Shown here: positions 23,848 through 33,700 of the stretch, piece after piece
Numbering within the stretch: position 1 is the first letter of the stretch
Layout: each line of letters begins with the position of its first letter
NCBI RefSeq assembly: GCF_036206005.1
Contig: NZ_CP108143.1
Coordinates: 1,550,001-1,614,000, forward strand
Reading direction: 5' to 3'
Origin: Streptomyces sp. NBC_00178
Lineage (GTDB): Bacteria; Actinomycetota; Actinomycetes; Streptomycetales; Streptomycetaceae
Length of the DNA: 64,000 bases
The notes under the pieces: generated by a model
Seen by the model: only the letters and a program-made list of their open reading frames with translations
Databases searched by the model: none
Told to the model about the DNA's origin: nothing
Program-made: the position numbers and the translations under genes

Positions 23848-24741
23848 TCAGCCGATGACCGAGGCGCAGGTCGTCGGTGTGGCGTGCGCGGGGTCGAGGG
23901 CGTTCTCGACCTCGTGGAAGGCGATCCGGTCGATGGTGCCGATCGCGACGTGCTCCGAGAGGTCGACCGGGCACAGGTCCTGGAGCAGGACGTTGCGTAC
24001 GTTCGGACCGCTCAGGTACTGCGTGCGGTACGGGGTCACGACCTCGTCGAACCTGGTCGCGATGACGGTGTAGCGGACTCCGGGCACGGTGTCGCCGCCC
24101 GCGTTGAGCTTGGTGAGGAAGGCGGAGCCGGCGACCTGGTCGGCGAGCCCGGGGGTGTTCATGGTGAGGAGGTCCTCGATGCCGGGGAAGTACGGCAGCA
24201 GCCGCGTGAGGCCGAGGAGCGTGGTGCCGTGGTTGTCGGGGGCGATCCCGACGAGGGCGTTCACCTTGGCGGCGCCGCCGAGGAACTTCAGGTAGTAGTT
24301 GGGCATCATGCCGCCCTGGGAGTGGCCGACGAGGTCGGCCTCGGCGGCGCCGGTGGCGCCGAGGACCTTGTCGACGAACACGTCGAGCTGTCCGGCCGAC
24401 CGGTCGATGGGGCCGAGGCCGTTGAAGAACGGCACGCCGGGGAGCTGTCCGTAGTCGAGGGAGAAGACGCAGTAGCCCCGGTTGACCAGGTACGGCGCGA
24501 GGACGAGCCAGTTGTCGACCGAGTTCCCGAAGGTTCCGTGGACGAGGACGACGGGGCGGGGGTGGGCGGCGGAGGGCTTGCAGGAGTAGTCGTTCCACCC
24601 GCGGGAGGGGGCGGCGGTCCCCGTGGTGGCCGCACCGGCGGTCGCCGTGGGGGCGGCGACGAACGCGGTGAGGGCGAGGATCAGGGCGGTGATCGTGCGG
24701 CGGGCGCGGGGGGAGCGCCGGGGGCGGGTCCAGGGCAGCAT
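23848..24741 (-). CDS. Secreted triacylglycerol lipase/esterase (alpha/beta hydrolase)
   Basis: 297 residues with a signal peptide (RRTITALILALTAFVAAPTATAGAA). The lipase box is LVGHSQGGMM with Ser as nucleophile; VVLVHGTFGNSVDNW is the oxyanion-hole region, and a Cys in the mature N-terminus (DYSCKP) can pair with one of the later Cys (DLCPVDL, TTCASVIG). The acid and His are in TRFDEVVTPY and SEHVAIGTI. Typical Streptomyces extracellular lipase fold of about 260 mature residues. Monocistronic. Confidence 0.9.
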   Translation of the reverse strand: MLPWTRPRRSPRARRTITALILALTAFVAAPTATAGAATTGTAAPSRGWNDYSCKPSAAHPRPVVLVHGTFGNSVDNWLVLAPYLVNRGYCVFSLDYGQLPGVPFFNGLGPIDRSAGQLDVFVDKVLGATGAAEADLVGHSQGGMMPNYYLKFLGGAAKVNALVGIAPDNHGTTLLGLTRLLPYFPGIEDLLTMNTPGLADQVAGSAFLTKLNAGGDTVPGVRYTVIATRFDEVVTPYRTQYLSGPNVRNVLLQDLCPVDLSEHVAIGTIDRIAFHEVENALDPAHATPTTCASVIG

Positions 24742-24907
24742 CGGGTGGTCTCCTTGCGGCTCAAGGGAGGTGCGATGTCGGTGCGCCTGCGGCCCGGACC
24801 ACAGTGAACTGCCAGTTCTGCGTGCTCATGCCAAATTACGCATGAGTAAGGTTGCGGGGGAAGTTACGCGTCGGTAAAAAAATCGCGGACGCCGGACGGC
24901 GCGGGAT

Positions 24908-25906
24908 TCAGGCCGCGAGCCGCCCGGGCTTCACCGCCTGCGGGCCGAACCTGGCGCGCAGCCGGTCGGACACCGCCTCGATCCGCCGCGCCCGTTCGTC
25001 CACCGGGTCGAAGGTGAGCTGGCGGGAGGCGCGTTCGGCGTCGTGCAGCCCCTCCGCCCGCAGCCCGATGCCCCGCACCCGCGCCCTCTGCAGGGCGAAG
25101 GAGTCCTGGATGCGGTACGCGAGCGAGGTGAGCGCCGCCGAGTGCGCGGTGGGCTCCGCGAGCGTGCGGCTGCGGGTGAGCGTCGCGTACCCGCTCCGGT
25201 CGGCGTAGCGCACCGAGACCGCGAGCGAGCGGCACACCTGCCCGTCGCCCCGCAGCCTGGCACCCAGTTCCTCGGTGAGCGAGAGGAGGGCGCGCCGGTG
25301 CTGCTCCGGGTCCAGTTCGTCGCGGGGGAAGGTGCGTTCGGCTGCGACGGACCTGGCCGCGGCGTTGGGCACGACCCGCGTACGGTCGATGCCGTTGGCC
25401 CGCTCCCACAGTTCGCGCCCGGCCCGCACCCCGGTGATCCGCTGGAGGGTGGCGAGCGGCGCCGCGGCGGTCCGGCCGATGGAGTCGAGGCCGTATCCGC
25501 ACAGGGTGCGCGCGGTCGCCGCCCCCACACCGTCCAGGGCGGCCACGGGCAGGGGCGCGAGGAAGCCGGCGGCCTCACCGGGCGGCACCACGAGGGTCGT
25601 CCCGGCCGGCGCCCGGCGCGCGGCCATCCGCGCCAGCATGGGGTTGGCGGCCGCGCCGATCGCGCAGTCCACCCCGTGCAGGGCGAGGGCGCGCACCCGG
25701 ATCACCGAGGCCAGGCCCGCCGCGTCCTGCCCGAAGTAGCGGAGCGCCCCGCCGACGTCGGCGAGCGCCGCGCGGGGCGGGGCCGCCTCGACGACCGGGG
25801 TGAACGCCCCCAGGAGGGCGAGCAGCCCTTCGTAGTCAGCGCCGTCCGGCGGCCCTCCGCCGATCCGGCGGAACCGCAGGTACAGGACGGCCGGTTCGTC
25901 GCTCAT
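24908..25906 (-). CDS. imuB: ImuB-like inactive Y-family DNA polymerase
   Basis: 332 residues from ATG 25904-25906, overlapping the dnaE2 stop (ATGA). The Y-family order palm-fingers-thumb is present (MLARMAARRAPAGTTLVVPPGEAAGFLAPLPVAALDGVGAATARTL with helix-hairpin-helix; little-finger region SLTEELGARLRGDGQVCRSLAVSVRYAD). The catalytic Asp near the start and the Asp-Glu of the SxDE motif are missing (LYLRFRRI, PPRAALADV). That matches ImuB, which acts as an adaptor bringing DnaE2 to the sliding clamp in mutagenic repair. Operon partner: dnaE2. Confidence 0.85.
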   Translation of the reverse strand: MSDEPAVLYLRFRRIGGGPPDGADYEGLLALLGAFTPVVEAAPPRAALADVGGALRYFGQDAAGLASVIRVRALALHGVDCAIGAAANPMLARMAARRAPAGTTLVVPPGEAAGFLAPLPVAALDGVGAATARTLCGYGLDSIGRTAAAPLATLQRITGVRAGRELWERANGIDRTRVVPNAAARSVAAERTFPRDELDPEQHRRALLSLTEELGARLRGDGQVCRSLAVSVRYADRSGYATLTRSRTLAEPTAHSAALTSLAYRIQDSFALQRARVRGIGLRAEGLHDAERASRQLTFDPVDERARRIEAVSDRLRARFGPQAVKPGRLAA

Positions 25907-28900
25907 CCCGCGCTCCCGGGGCTCCGGTGCCACAGCTTCCTTCCGGTCGGCGTCCCTTCACCGGCCGGCTGGAGGTCGGCCCAGGGGTTCATCTCGTAGC
26001 CGGTGGACATCTGGATGCGGCGGCCGGGTTCCGCGGCCTCCTCCTCGCCCTCGTCGGCGCCGGGCACCTCCGCGAGCCGTGCGGCGACCGCGTCGAGGCC
26101 GCCGGTGCGGCGCAGTTCGGCCAGCTCCGCCAGGTTCCAGGCCGCCGACCCGACCACGCTCATGCTGCGGGGGCCGCGCCGCTGGACCACCCCGCGCACC
26201 AGCAGCAGCCAGGAGTGGAAGACGGTGTGCGCGCAGGCGGCGTGGCTGTCGTCGAAGAAAGCCAGGTCGACCAGGCCCGTACCGTCGTCCAGGGTGGTGA
26301 AGATGACCCGGCGGCCGGAGCGGACCGGCGGGGTCTGGGTGGCCGCCTTGGCGCCCGCGACCAGCACGGTCTCCCCATGCCTGGCCTCCCGCAGCCGCTT
26401 GGCGGAGACCGCGCCCAGCTCTTCGAGGAACGCGTGGTGATCACCCATCAGGTGGCGCGAGACGTCCATGCTGAGCACGCCCAGCTCGGCGCTGAGGCGT
26501 TCGGCGTCGTTGAGGTCGGGCAGCCCGATGCTGCCGGTCCGGTGTCCGCCGCCGAGCGGGAGCTGGGCTCCCGCCGCGCCGGAGCCGGAGCTCCGCTGGG
26601 CGCGGTGGAGCTCGGACAGGTGCAGCAGAAGATCCCGCCGGTTGGCACCGAAGGCGTCCAGTGCGCCGACCTGCGCGAGCCGTTCGGCGGCGGGCTTCCC
26701 GGGCCTGGCCCGCTGCCAGAAGTCCAGCAGTGAGGCGTAGGGCTGCCCGGCCTCGATCCGGGCGACCTCGGCCTCACTGATGCCGTGGACGTCCGAGAGG
26801 GCCAGCCGCAATCCCCATTTATCTCCATTCTCGCCAGACACCAGTTCGATCCGATGAGCGGCTGCGGACCGGTTCACGTCCAGCGGCAGCACGGGGACCC
26901 CGCGCCGCCGCGCGTCCGCGAGCAGCAGGCGCTTGGGGTACATCCCCGGATCGTGCGTGAGCAGCCCGGCGTAGAAGGCCGCCGGGTGGTGCGCCTTGAG
27001 CCAGGCGGACTGGTACGTCGGCACGGCGAAGGCGACCGCGTGCGCCTTGCAGAAGCCGTAGCTGCCGAACGCCTCGATGATCTCCCAGGCGCGGGCGATC
27101 ACTTCGGCGCCGTACTTCCGCTCCGCCGCGCGCCCCGCGAACCAGACCCTGATCCGGTCCTGCGACCCGGGGTCGGAGAGTCCGCGCCGCACCCGGTCGG
27201 CCTCGCCCCGGCCGCAGCCGGTCATGATGTCCACCATCTCGATGATCTGTTCGTGGAAGACGACCACGCCGTAGGTGTCGCGGAGCGCGCCCTCCAGGTC
27301 GGGATGCGGGTAGCGCACGGGCGCGCGTCCGTGCCTGGCCTCGATGAACGGCCGCACCATGTCGGCGGCGACCGGGCCCGGCCGGAACAGCGAGATGTCG
27401 ACCACCAGGTCGTGGAAGGTGGCGGGCTGGAGTCTGCCGACCAGGTCACGCTGGCCGGGCGACTCGATCTGGAAGCAGCCCAGCGTCTCGGCGCTCCTGA
27501 TCAGCCGGTACGTCTCCGGGTCGCCCTGCGGCACGGCGTCCAGGTCGACCTCCCGCCCCGAGGCCCGCTTCACCTCGGTCACCGCGTGCGCCATCGCCGA
27601 CTGCATGCGTACGCCGAGCACGTCGAGCTTGAGCAGCCCGAGGTGTTCCACGTCGTCCTTGTCGAACTGGGCCATCGGGAAGCCCTCGCCGCTGGTGGGC
27701 ATGACGGGTGTGCGCCGCAGCAGCGAGTCGTCCGAGAGGAGCACCCCGCACGGGTGCATGGCGATACCGCGCGGCAGCGCGTCCAGCGCCTCCACCAGTT
27801 CCCAGAGCCGGCCGTACCTCTCCTTCCGTCCGGCCACCGCGCGCAGTTCGGGCAGTTCCTCCATCGCGGCGCGGGCGTCCCTGGCCCGGATGTGCGGGAA
27901 CGCCTTGGCGAGCCGGTCGGTCTCGGCCGGGTCCATGGAGAGCGCGGCACCGACGTCGCGGATGGCGTGGCGCACCCGGTAGGTCTCGGGCATGGACACG
28001 GTCGCGACCCGCTCGACGCCGAAGCGGTCGATGATCGCGCGGTAGACGTCGAGGCGCCGGGCCGATTCCACGTCGATGTCGATGTCGGGCAGCACGAAGC
28101 GCCGCTTGGACAGGAAGCGCTCCATGAGCAGCCCGTGTTCGAGCGGGTCGGCGTCGGCGATCCCGAGCAGGTGGTTGACCAGGGACCCGGCGCCGGAGCC
28201 GCGCGCGGCGACCCGTATCCCCATCCCCTTCACGTCGTCGACGACCTGGGCGACCGTCAGGAAGTAGGAGGCGAAGCCGTGGTGGGCGATGATGTCCAGC
28301 TCGTGGTGCATGCGCTCCCAGTGGTCGCGCCTGCGGTCGTAGCCGCGCCGCACCATGCCGGCGGCGGCGCGGGAGGCCAGTACCCGCTGGGCGGTACGCA
28401 GCCCGGCCCCGACGAGGTGCGGCTCGGGGAAGTGGACACTGCCAAGGCCCAGGTCGTCCGCCGGACCGACGCGGCAGGCGTCGGCGGTCGCCCGGGTCTC
28501 CGCGAGCAGCCGCTCCCCCGCGTCGCGCCCGAGCCCGGCGGCGGTGGCGATCCGCCCGGCGGTCTCCCGCATCGCGCGGGCGTCCTTGAGCCAGCGCTCC
28601 CCGCTGTCGAGGGGGGAGCGCCGCGGGTCGACGGGGACGAGCCTGCGGGCGGAGTCGAGTACGTCGGCGACCGGGCCCTGCCCGGGGTCGGCGTACCGGA
28701 CGGCGTTGGTCAGCACGGCCCGCACCCCCTGCTCGGCGGCGAACCCGACGGTACGCGCGGCGAGCCGCAGCGAGCCGGGCCCGGTGCCCTCGCGGCCGTG
28801 GTGGACGGCTTCGAGGCGCAGGGCGTCGCCGTAGATCTCCCGCCAGGGGGCGAGCAGTGCGGCGGCCCGGTCGGGGCGGCCGGCGGCCAGCGCCGCCCCG

Positions 28901-29364
28901 ACCTCGGAGGCGGGGCCGAGCAGCACGGTGAGCCCGTCGGCGGGCAGCGCGGACCGGGCGAGCAGTGGTTGCCCGGCGTCCGGGGCGCCCGCGTCCGGGG
29001 CGTGGGCGGCGGTGACCAGCCGGCACAGCCCGGCCCAGCCGAGTGCGCCGTCCCGGGCGAGGAAGGTGACCCGGGGTGCGGATTCATCGACAAAGGAACC
29101 TCCCCGGGCCGGCGTACGTGCCCGGCGGTAGCGCCCCTCCCCTTCCTGCGGTGCCACCGCGAGCTCGGCTCCGAAGAGCGGACGTATCCCGGCCTTCTCG
29201 CAGGCCCTGGCGAAGCGGACCGTGCCCGCGAGACTGTCGCGGTCGGTCAGGGCGAGGGAGTCCATCCCCCGCTCGGCGGCGCGCTCGGCCAGCCGCTCCG
29301 GATGCGACGCCCCGTACCGCAGGGAGAACCCGGAAACGGTGTGCAGATGCGTGAACCCTGGCAC
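25903..29364 (-). CDS. dnaE2: Error-prone DNA polymerase III alpha subunit DnaE2
   Basis: 1153 residues from GTG 29362-29364 with AGGAGGTG upstream; earlier starts run across the promoter. The N-terminal PHP domain starts FTHLHTVSGFS; the palm carries LPDIDIDVES with catalytic aspartates; FQIESPGQRDLVGRLQP, the fingers region GYGFCKAHAVAFA-like and the C-terminal OB fold (VLVAGAKAATQTPPVRSGRRVIFTTLDDGTGLVDLAFFD) are all in place. DnaE2 with ImuB performs mutagenic translesion synthesis after DNA damage. A LexA-box-like element lies 60 bp upstream. No imuA gene lies beside it. Confidence 0.93.
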   Translation of the reverse strand: MPGFTHLHTVSGFSLRYGASHPERLAERAAERGMDSLALTDRDSLAGTVRFARACEKAGIRPLFGAELAVAPQEGEGRYRRARTPARGGSFVDESAPRVTFLARDGALGWAGLCRLVTAAHAPDAGAPDAGQPLLARSALPADGLTVLLGPASEVGAALAAGRPDRAAALLAPWREIYGDALRLEAVHHGREGTGPGSLRLAARTVGFAAEQGVRAVLTNAVRYADPGQGPVADVLDSARRLVPVDPRRSPLDSGERWLKDARAMRETAGRIATAAGLGRDAGERLLAETRATADACRVGPADDLGLGSVHFPEPHLVGAGLRTAQRVLASRAAAGMVRRGYDRRRDHWERMHHELDIIAHHGFASYFLTVAQVVDDVKGMGIRVAARGSGAGSLVNHLLGIADADPLEHGLLMERFLSKRRFVLPDIDIDVESARRLDVYRAIIDRFGVERVATVSMPETYRVRHAIRDVGAALSMDPAETDRLAKAFPHIRARDARAAMEELPELRAVAGRKERYGRLWELVEALDALPRGIAMHPCGVLLSDDSLLRRTPVMPTSGEGFPMAQFDKDDVEHLGLLKLDVLGVRMQSAMAHAVTEVKRASGREVDLDAVPQGDPETYRLIRSAETLGCFQIESPGQRDLVGRLQPATFHDLVVDISLFRPGPVAADMVRPFIEARHGRAPVRYPHPDLEGALRDTYGVVVFHEQIIEMVDIMTGCGRGEADRVRRGLSDPGSQDRIRVWFAGRAAERKYGAEVIARAWEIIEAFGSYGFCKAHAVAFAVPTYQSAWLKAHHPAAFYAGLLTHDPGMYPKRLLLADARRRGVPVLPLDVNRSAAAHRIELVSGENGDKWGLRLALSDVHGISEAEVARIEAGQPYASLLDFWQRARPGKPAAERLAQVGALDAFGANRRDLLLHLSELHRAQRSSGSGAAGAQLPLGGGHRTGSIGLPDLNDAERLSAELGVLSMDVSRHLMGDHHAFLEELGAVSAKRLREARHGETVLVAGAKAATQTPPVRSGRRVIFTTLDDGTGLVDLAFFDDSHAACAHTVFHSWLLLVRGVVQRRGPRSMSVVGSAAWNLAELAELRRTGGLDAVAARLAEVPGADEGEEEAAEPGRRIQMSTGYEMNPWADLQPAGEGTPTGRKLWHRSPGSAG

Positions 29365-29423
29365 CGCACCTCCTGGACCGATCCGTACTCGCCACCCCCT
29401 CGCTCTCCACCATAGACCAAGTT

Positions 29424-29439
29424 TCGAACGTTCGTACGA
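29424..29439 (-). promoter_or_regulatory. LexA (SOS) box of dnaE2-imuB
   Basis: TCGAACGTTCGTACGA matches the actinobacterial SOS consensus TCGAAC-N4-GTTCGA with one mismatch in the right half. It is 60 bp upstream of the dnaE2 start codon and 81 bp from the divergent gene at 29520. Confidence 0.75.
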
Positions 29440-29519
29440 TAACCGAGGGCGCGGCCACCCCTCCGCCATTCGGCCCGGTCCCGCCTGCGCGAACGCCGGG
29501 CACGCCGGACCGTGGGGGC

Positions 29520-30566
29520 ATGAATTTCGCTGACGAGGTGAAGAGCGCCGTCACCACACGGGCCGCGCTGCTGGTCCTCGGCGTACTGGGGCTGCAGCTG
29601 CTGTTCATCGCCTCCTACGTCGGTGCGCTGCACCGGCCCGATCCGACGGACGTCCCCTTCGGGGTCGTCGCCCCCCGGCAGGTGTCCGGGCAGCTCGTCA
29701 CCCAGCTGGACGGCCTGCCGGGCGGCCCGCTGGACCCGCGGGCGGTGTCCGACGCGGCCGAGGCGCGCAGGCAGATCCAGAACCGGGACATCGACGGCGC
29801 CCTGATCGTCGATCCCACCAGGCCGGCCGACACCGTGCTCGTCGCCTCCGGCGGCGGCACCGTGCTGGCGAGCTCGCTGGACGCGATCATCAGGCAGGCG
29901 GAGGGTTCCCGGCAGCGCGCGGTGAGGACCGTGGACGTGGCCCCGGCCTCCCCCGACGACTTCGACGGGCTCTCGTCGTTCTACCTGGTCGTGGGCTGGT
30001 GCGTCGGCGGCTACCTCTGCGCCTCCATCCTCGCGATCAGCGCGGGCACCAAACCCGCCAACCGGCAGCGCGCGGTGATCCGCACCGCGGTCATGGCGCT
30101 GTACGCGATCGCGGGCGGGATCGGCGGCGCGGTCATCATCGGCCCGATCCTCGGGGCACTCCCCGGCAGCGTGTGGGCACTGGCCGGGCTGGGCGCCCTG
30201 GTCGTCTTCTCGGTCGGCATGATCACACTCGCCCTGGAGGCCCTCACCGGCATCGTCGGCATCGGCCTGGCCGTCCTGATCATCGTCATCGCGGGCAATC
30301 CGAGCGCGGGCGGCGCCTTCCCGCTGCCGATGCTCCCGGACTTCTGGCGGTCGATCGGCCCCGCCCTGCCGCCCGGCGCGGGGACCTGGACGGCCCGCTC
30401 GATCGCGTACTTCAAGGGCAACGCGGTCACCGGTCCCCTGCTGGTGCTCTCGGCCTGGGCGGCCGTCGGCACGGCGCTCACCCTGCTGCTGTCGATGCGC
30501 CGGCGGGACGGCGACGGGGCACGGCAGGCGGCCGCTCCTCCCAACGGAAGCTCACACCTCGGCTGA
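29520..30566 (+). CDS. ABC-2/DUF3533-like membrane protein
   Basis: 348 residues. One N-terminal membrane helix (AALLVLGVLGLQLLFIASYVGAL), an extracytoplasmic domain of about 120 residues (DVPFGVVAPRQVSGQLVTQLDGLPGG ... IIRQAEGSR), then five helices in the C-terminal half. This is the layout of YhgE/Pip or DUF3533 proteins, related to ABC-2 permeases without a partner ATPase here. The ribosome site is weak (GTGGGGG). Role unknown. Confidence 0.75.
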   Translation: MNFADEVKSAVTTRAALLVLGVLGLQLLFIASYVGALHRPDPTDVPFGVVAPRQVSGQLVTQLDGLPGGPLDPRAVSDAAEARRQIQNRDIDGALIVDPTRPADTVLVASGGGTVLASSLDAIIRQAEGSRQRAVRTVDVAPASPDDFDGLSSFYLVVGWCVGGYLCASILAISAGTKPANRQRAVIRTAVMALYAIAGGIGGAVIIGPILGALPGSVWALAGLGALVVFSVGMITLALEALTGIVGIGLAVLIIVIAGNPSAGGAFPLPMLPDFWRSIGPALPPGAGTWTARSIAYFKGNAVTGPLLVLSAWAAVGTALTLLLSMRRRDGDGARQAAAPPNGSSHLG

Positions 30567-30714
30567 CTCCCGGCCCAGCCGTCCCGCCGACCGCCGAAAC
30601 CACAACGCGTGCGCCTGGAAAGCCCAGAGTTGAACGAGTTACTTCTGCGGCGGAAGTGATTTACACATTCTTCCGAACAGCCCCCTCCCCACACAGAAGT
30701 TGATGTTATGGTAC

Positions 30715-30736
30715 GTGATCTCGATATCGAGATCAC
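30715..30736. promoter_or_regulatory. 22-bp perfect palindrome, candidate operator of the helicase module
   Basis: Half-site GTGATCTCGAT at 30715-30725 followed directly by its exact complement to 30736. It lies 19 bp before the GTG start and 8 bp before the GGTGGAGGG ribosome site, so a bound dimer would block transcription. No regulator gene is adjacent. Confidence 0.75.
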
Positions 30737-30754
30737 ACGCACGGTGGAGGGCAA

Positions 30755-33700
30755 GTGACGCTTGCGCCGGGGGTCTCCCTGCTCAATGGCCGCTACCAGA
30801 TATTCGGCAGGACGATATCCGCTTCGGGGGAGGGCGAACTCTGGGCGGCCGAGGACACGACTGAATTCGTGAAGCCCTACCTCCTCAAAGCCTGGTATTT
30901 CTACGAGGAGAAGCCCGACGACGTCCAGCGCGCTCTGTGGGACGCGGAATTGCGGACCCTCTATCAGGTGCGCAGCACACCGAGCTCCGAGCTCTCCCTG
31001 CTCCAGCTCCAGGACGTAGGAATCGATCACGAGCACCGCTGTTTCGTGATGGTCTTCAAGACAGAGGGGCTGAGCACCCTCTCGACGACCCTGGGTGAGC
31101 GCAGCAAACACGAATGGCTGTCCGGCCGCACGTCTGCCCGCCGGGAGCTCTGGCAGATGCTCGGCCATATCGCGCAGGGACTCGCGCTGCTCCACGAGCA
31201 GCAGGTCATCCATCGCAGCGTGTCCGCGGAATCGGTGTTCTTCGACCCCGGCGAAGGGCCGGAGTCGTGCCGCCTCGGCGGTTTCGAGTGGAGCGTCAGG
31301 CTGGGGCGCCCCGCTTCGGCGTCCCCGGTCCACGGCGGATGGGGCACGGCGCCGGAGGCCCTCATCAACGTCTCCCCCTTCGGACCGGACGCCGACTGGT
31401 TCGCCTTCGGCATGCTCGTCGCCCGCACCATGCTTCCCATCGAGCATCTGAGCTCCGTCGCCGACCCCGCGGAACGCCATCGGCTCGTCATGAACTATCT
31501 GGCCAAGGCGAAACGCCGGCTGACTCCGCTGGAACACGACTTCATAGGGCAGCTCATAGCCGACGAACCGGCGATCCGCCCCAAACACGGAACCGAGATA
31601 TTCACGTCCGTCCGTGAAATCGTGCGCCTGCTGGAACAGTTACCGACGGGCAACGACGGCACCGCGCGCCACAACGTGGTGATCGACCCCCACAGCCGTC
31701 CACTGGTACGCGCCTGCCTGGAGCGTGGACTCAACGACACCCTGGGGCTGGAGCCCGGAGACTCCTTCGATCCGAACCGTCCGGCTCACGTGACCAAGCT
31801 GCACAGCTTCCTGTACTCCGCCTTCTCCGACGGAGCCACCTTGGCGCCGATCGCCAATCGCGACCAGTACATCCTGTCCAGCCAGTCGTTGCACCTGGTG
31901 ATCGGGCCGGCCCGCAGCGTGGCAGGTTCGACGACCAGCTGGCAGAACGCCTTCTGCACGGGTGCCCGGGAGTACTTCACCGCCGATCCGGCCCAGCAGG
32001 TGGACGTGCCGGCCGGCCGTATCGGCTTCGTCAGCACCAAGCACTACCGGGAGCAGAGCCAGGTGCTCAGCTCCGCCCCGAGCTGGGAATACCTGCTGCC
32101 GAAGATCGACAAAGGCCGCGAGCGGCGGGAGGACCAGGAGCGGTTCGCCGAGTTCGTCCGCCTCACGAATCAGATCGACATCCTGATTCGTGACGCGGAA
32201 CTGTTCCGGTGTTCGGTCACCGAGGTGGATCTCGACGCGGACGGGACTGTCACGCTCATCCGGGTACGCGAGATACCACGCCTCCATGAGCCGATGACCA
32301 TGCTCAAGCCGGACGGCGGAATGGCCGCATTCCTTCTCCGCGAGAAGTACAGCGGAAAACCGGGAAGCAATTTGATTCAATTGTGCCCGTCCGACACGGA
32401 GAGCATCGCGAAGTCGACCAACGTCCCCGAGTGGGAGGTCTTCGAAGTCGACGTGCCGGGCCAGGGAGCGACGCTGCGACCGACGTCCGTGGTGCTCGAT
32501 CCACCCCCGATCGGTGAGATCCGCGTACTGCGCACCAAGGGACTCAAAGGACAGGTCGAGCTGATCAGGCGTCGTAAGGACGCGATCAACCTGATGGCCA
32601 AGCACACCTACCTGCTGGAAAGCCTTTCCGCCCCCGGGCAGGTCATCATGGACAGTGGTCCGGTAAAGCTCCCGGTACCGCTCTCCGAGAAGATCGTCGA
32701 CTCCAGCAAACGCAGCCAGATCGAGAAGATCCTCGGAATGCGTCCGATCTACGCCCTTCAGGGACCGCCCGGCACCGGCAAGACCCATATGGTCGCCTGG
32801 CTGCTCCGGGAGATCCTCGAGGAGGATCCCGTCGCGCAGGTGCTCATCACCGCACAGGCGCACCCGGCCGTGGACGTGCTGCGGGCGAAGGTCGAGGAAG
32901 AGGCTTTCAAGAACATCCCGGCAGATCGCAGGCCGCTCGCCATCCGGCTGCGACGCACCAACAACCGGCAGTCGGGAGCCCTCCCCGAGGACGAGCCCGG
33001 TTCCGAGAGGCAGGTCACCCGGAGCGTCCTCGAGGACACGATCGAGCGGCTGCAGGCCGCAGAGCGCGAAGGGGAACTGCCCCCCGTCCAGGCCGACTGG
33101 CTGAAGGCATGCCGGTCCATGCTCGCGGACCTGAACACCAAGGACGCCTCGTCCGCCAAGGAGTTCCGCGAGCTGGTCAAGCGCAGCGCGAGCATCACCT
33201 ACAGCACGGCGGGCGACGGCGATCTGGCCGCGTTGGCCGGTGAGGTCACGTACGACTGGGCGATCGTGGAGGAGGCGGGCAAGGCACACGGCTTCGAGCT
33301 GGCCCTGCCGCTCTACCTCGGCCATCGGTGGCTCCTCATCGGCGACCCGAGTCAGCTCCCGCCCTACCGGATCGAGGACTACCAGAAGGCGGTGTCCGCG
33401 CTCGACGAGACCGTGGCCGCGCTCGAGGAGCTGGAGGGGCTGGGCCAGTTGCTCGACAGGGACCTCCTGCAGGCCTGGCGGGCACGCACGGACGAGCAGC
33501 GCCGGGAGTTCGGCGAGTACTGCAAGCGGTGGCTGACCTTGTTCGGGCAGTTGCACAAACTCTGCTCGCACCACGAGGTCGACCAGGGCCTGCTGACGGG
33601 GCAGCACCGCATGCATCCCGACATCGGTGAGCTGGTCTCGCAGACGTACTACGACGGCCGGCTGCAGCACTACACGCGTGACGAGGAGACCGAGAAGCCG

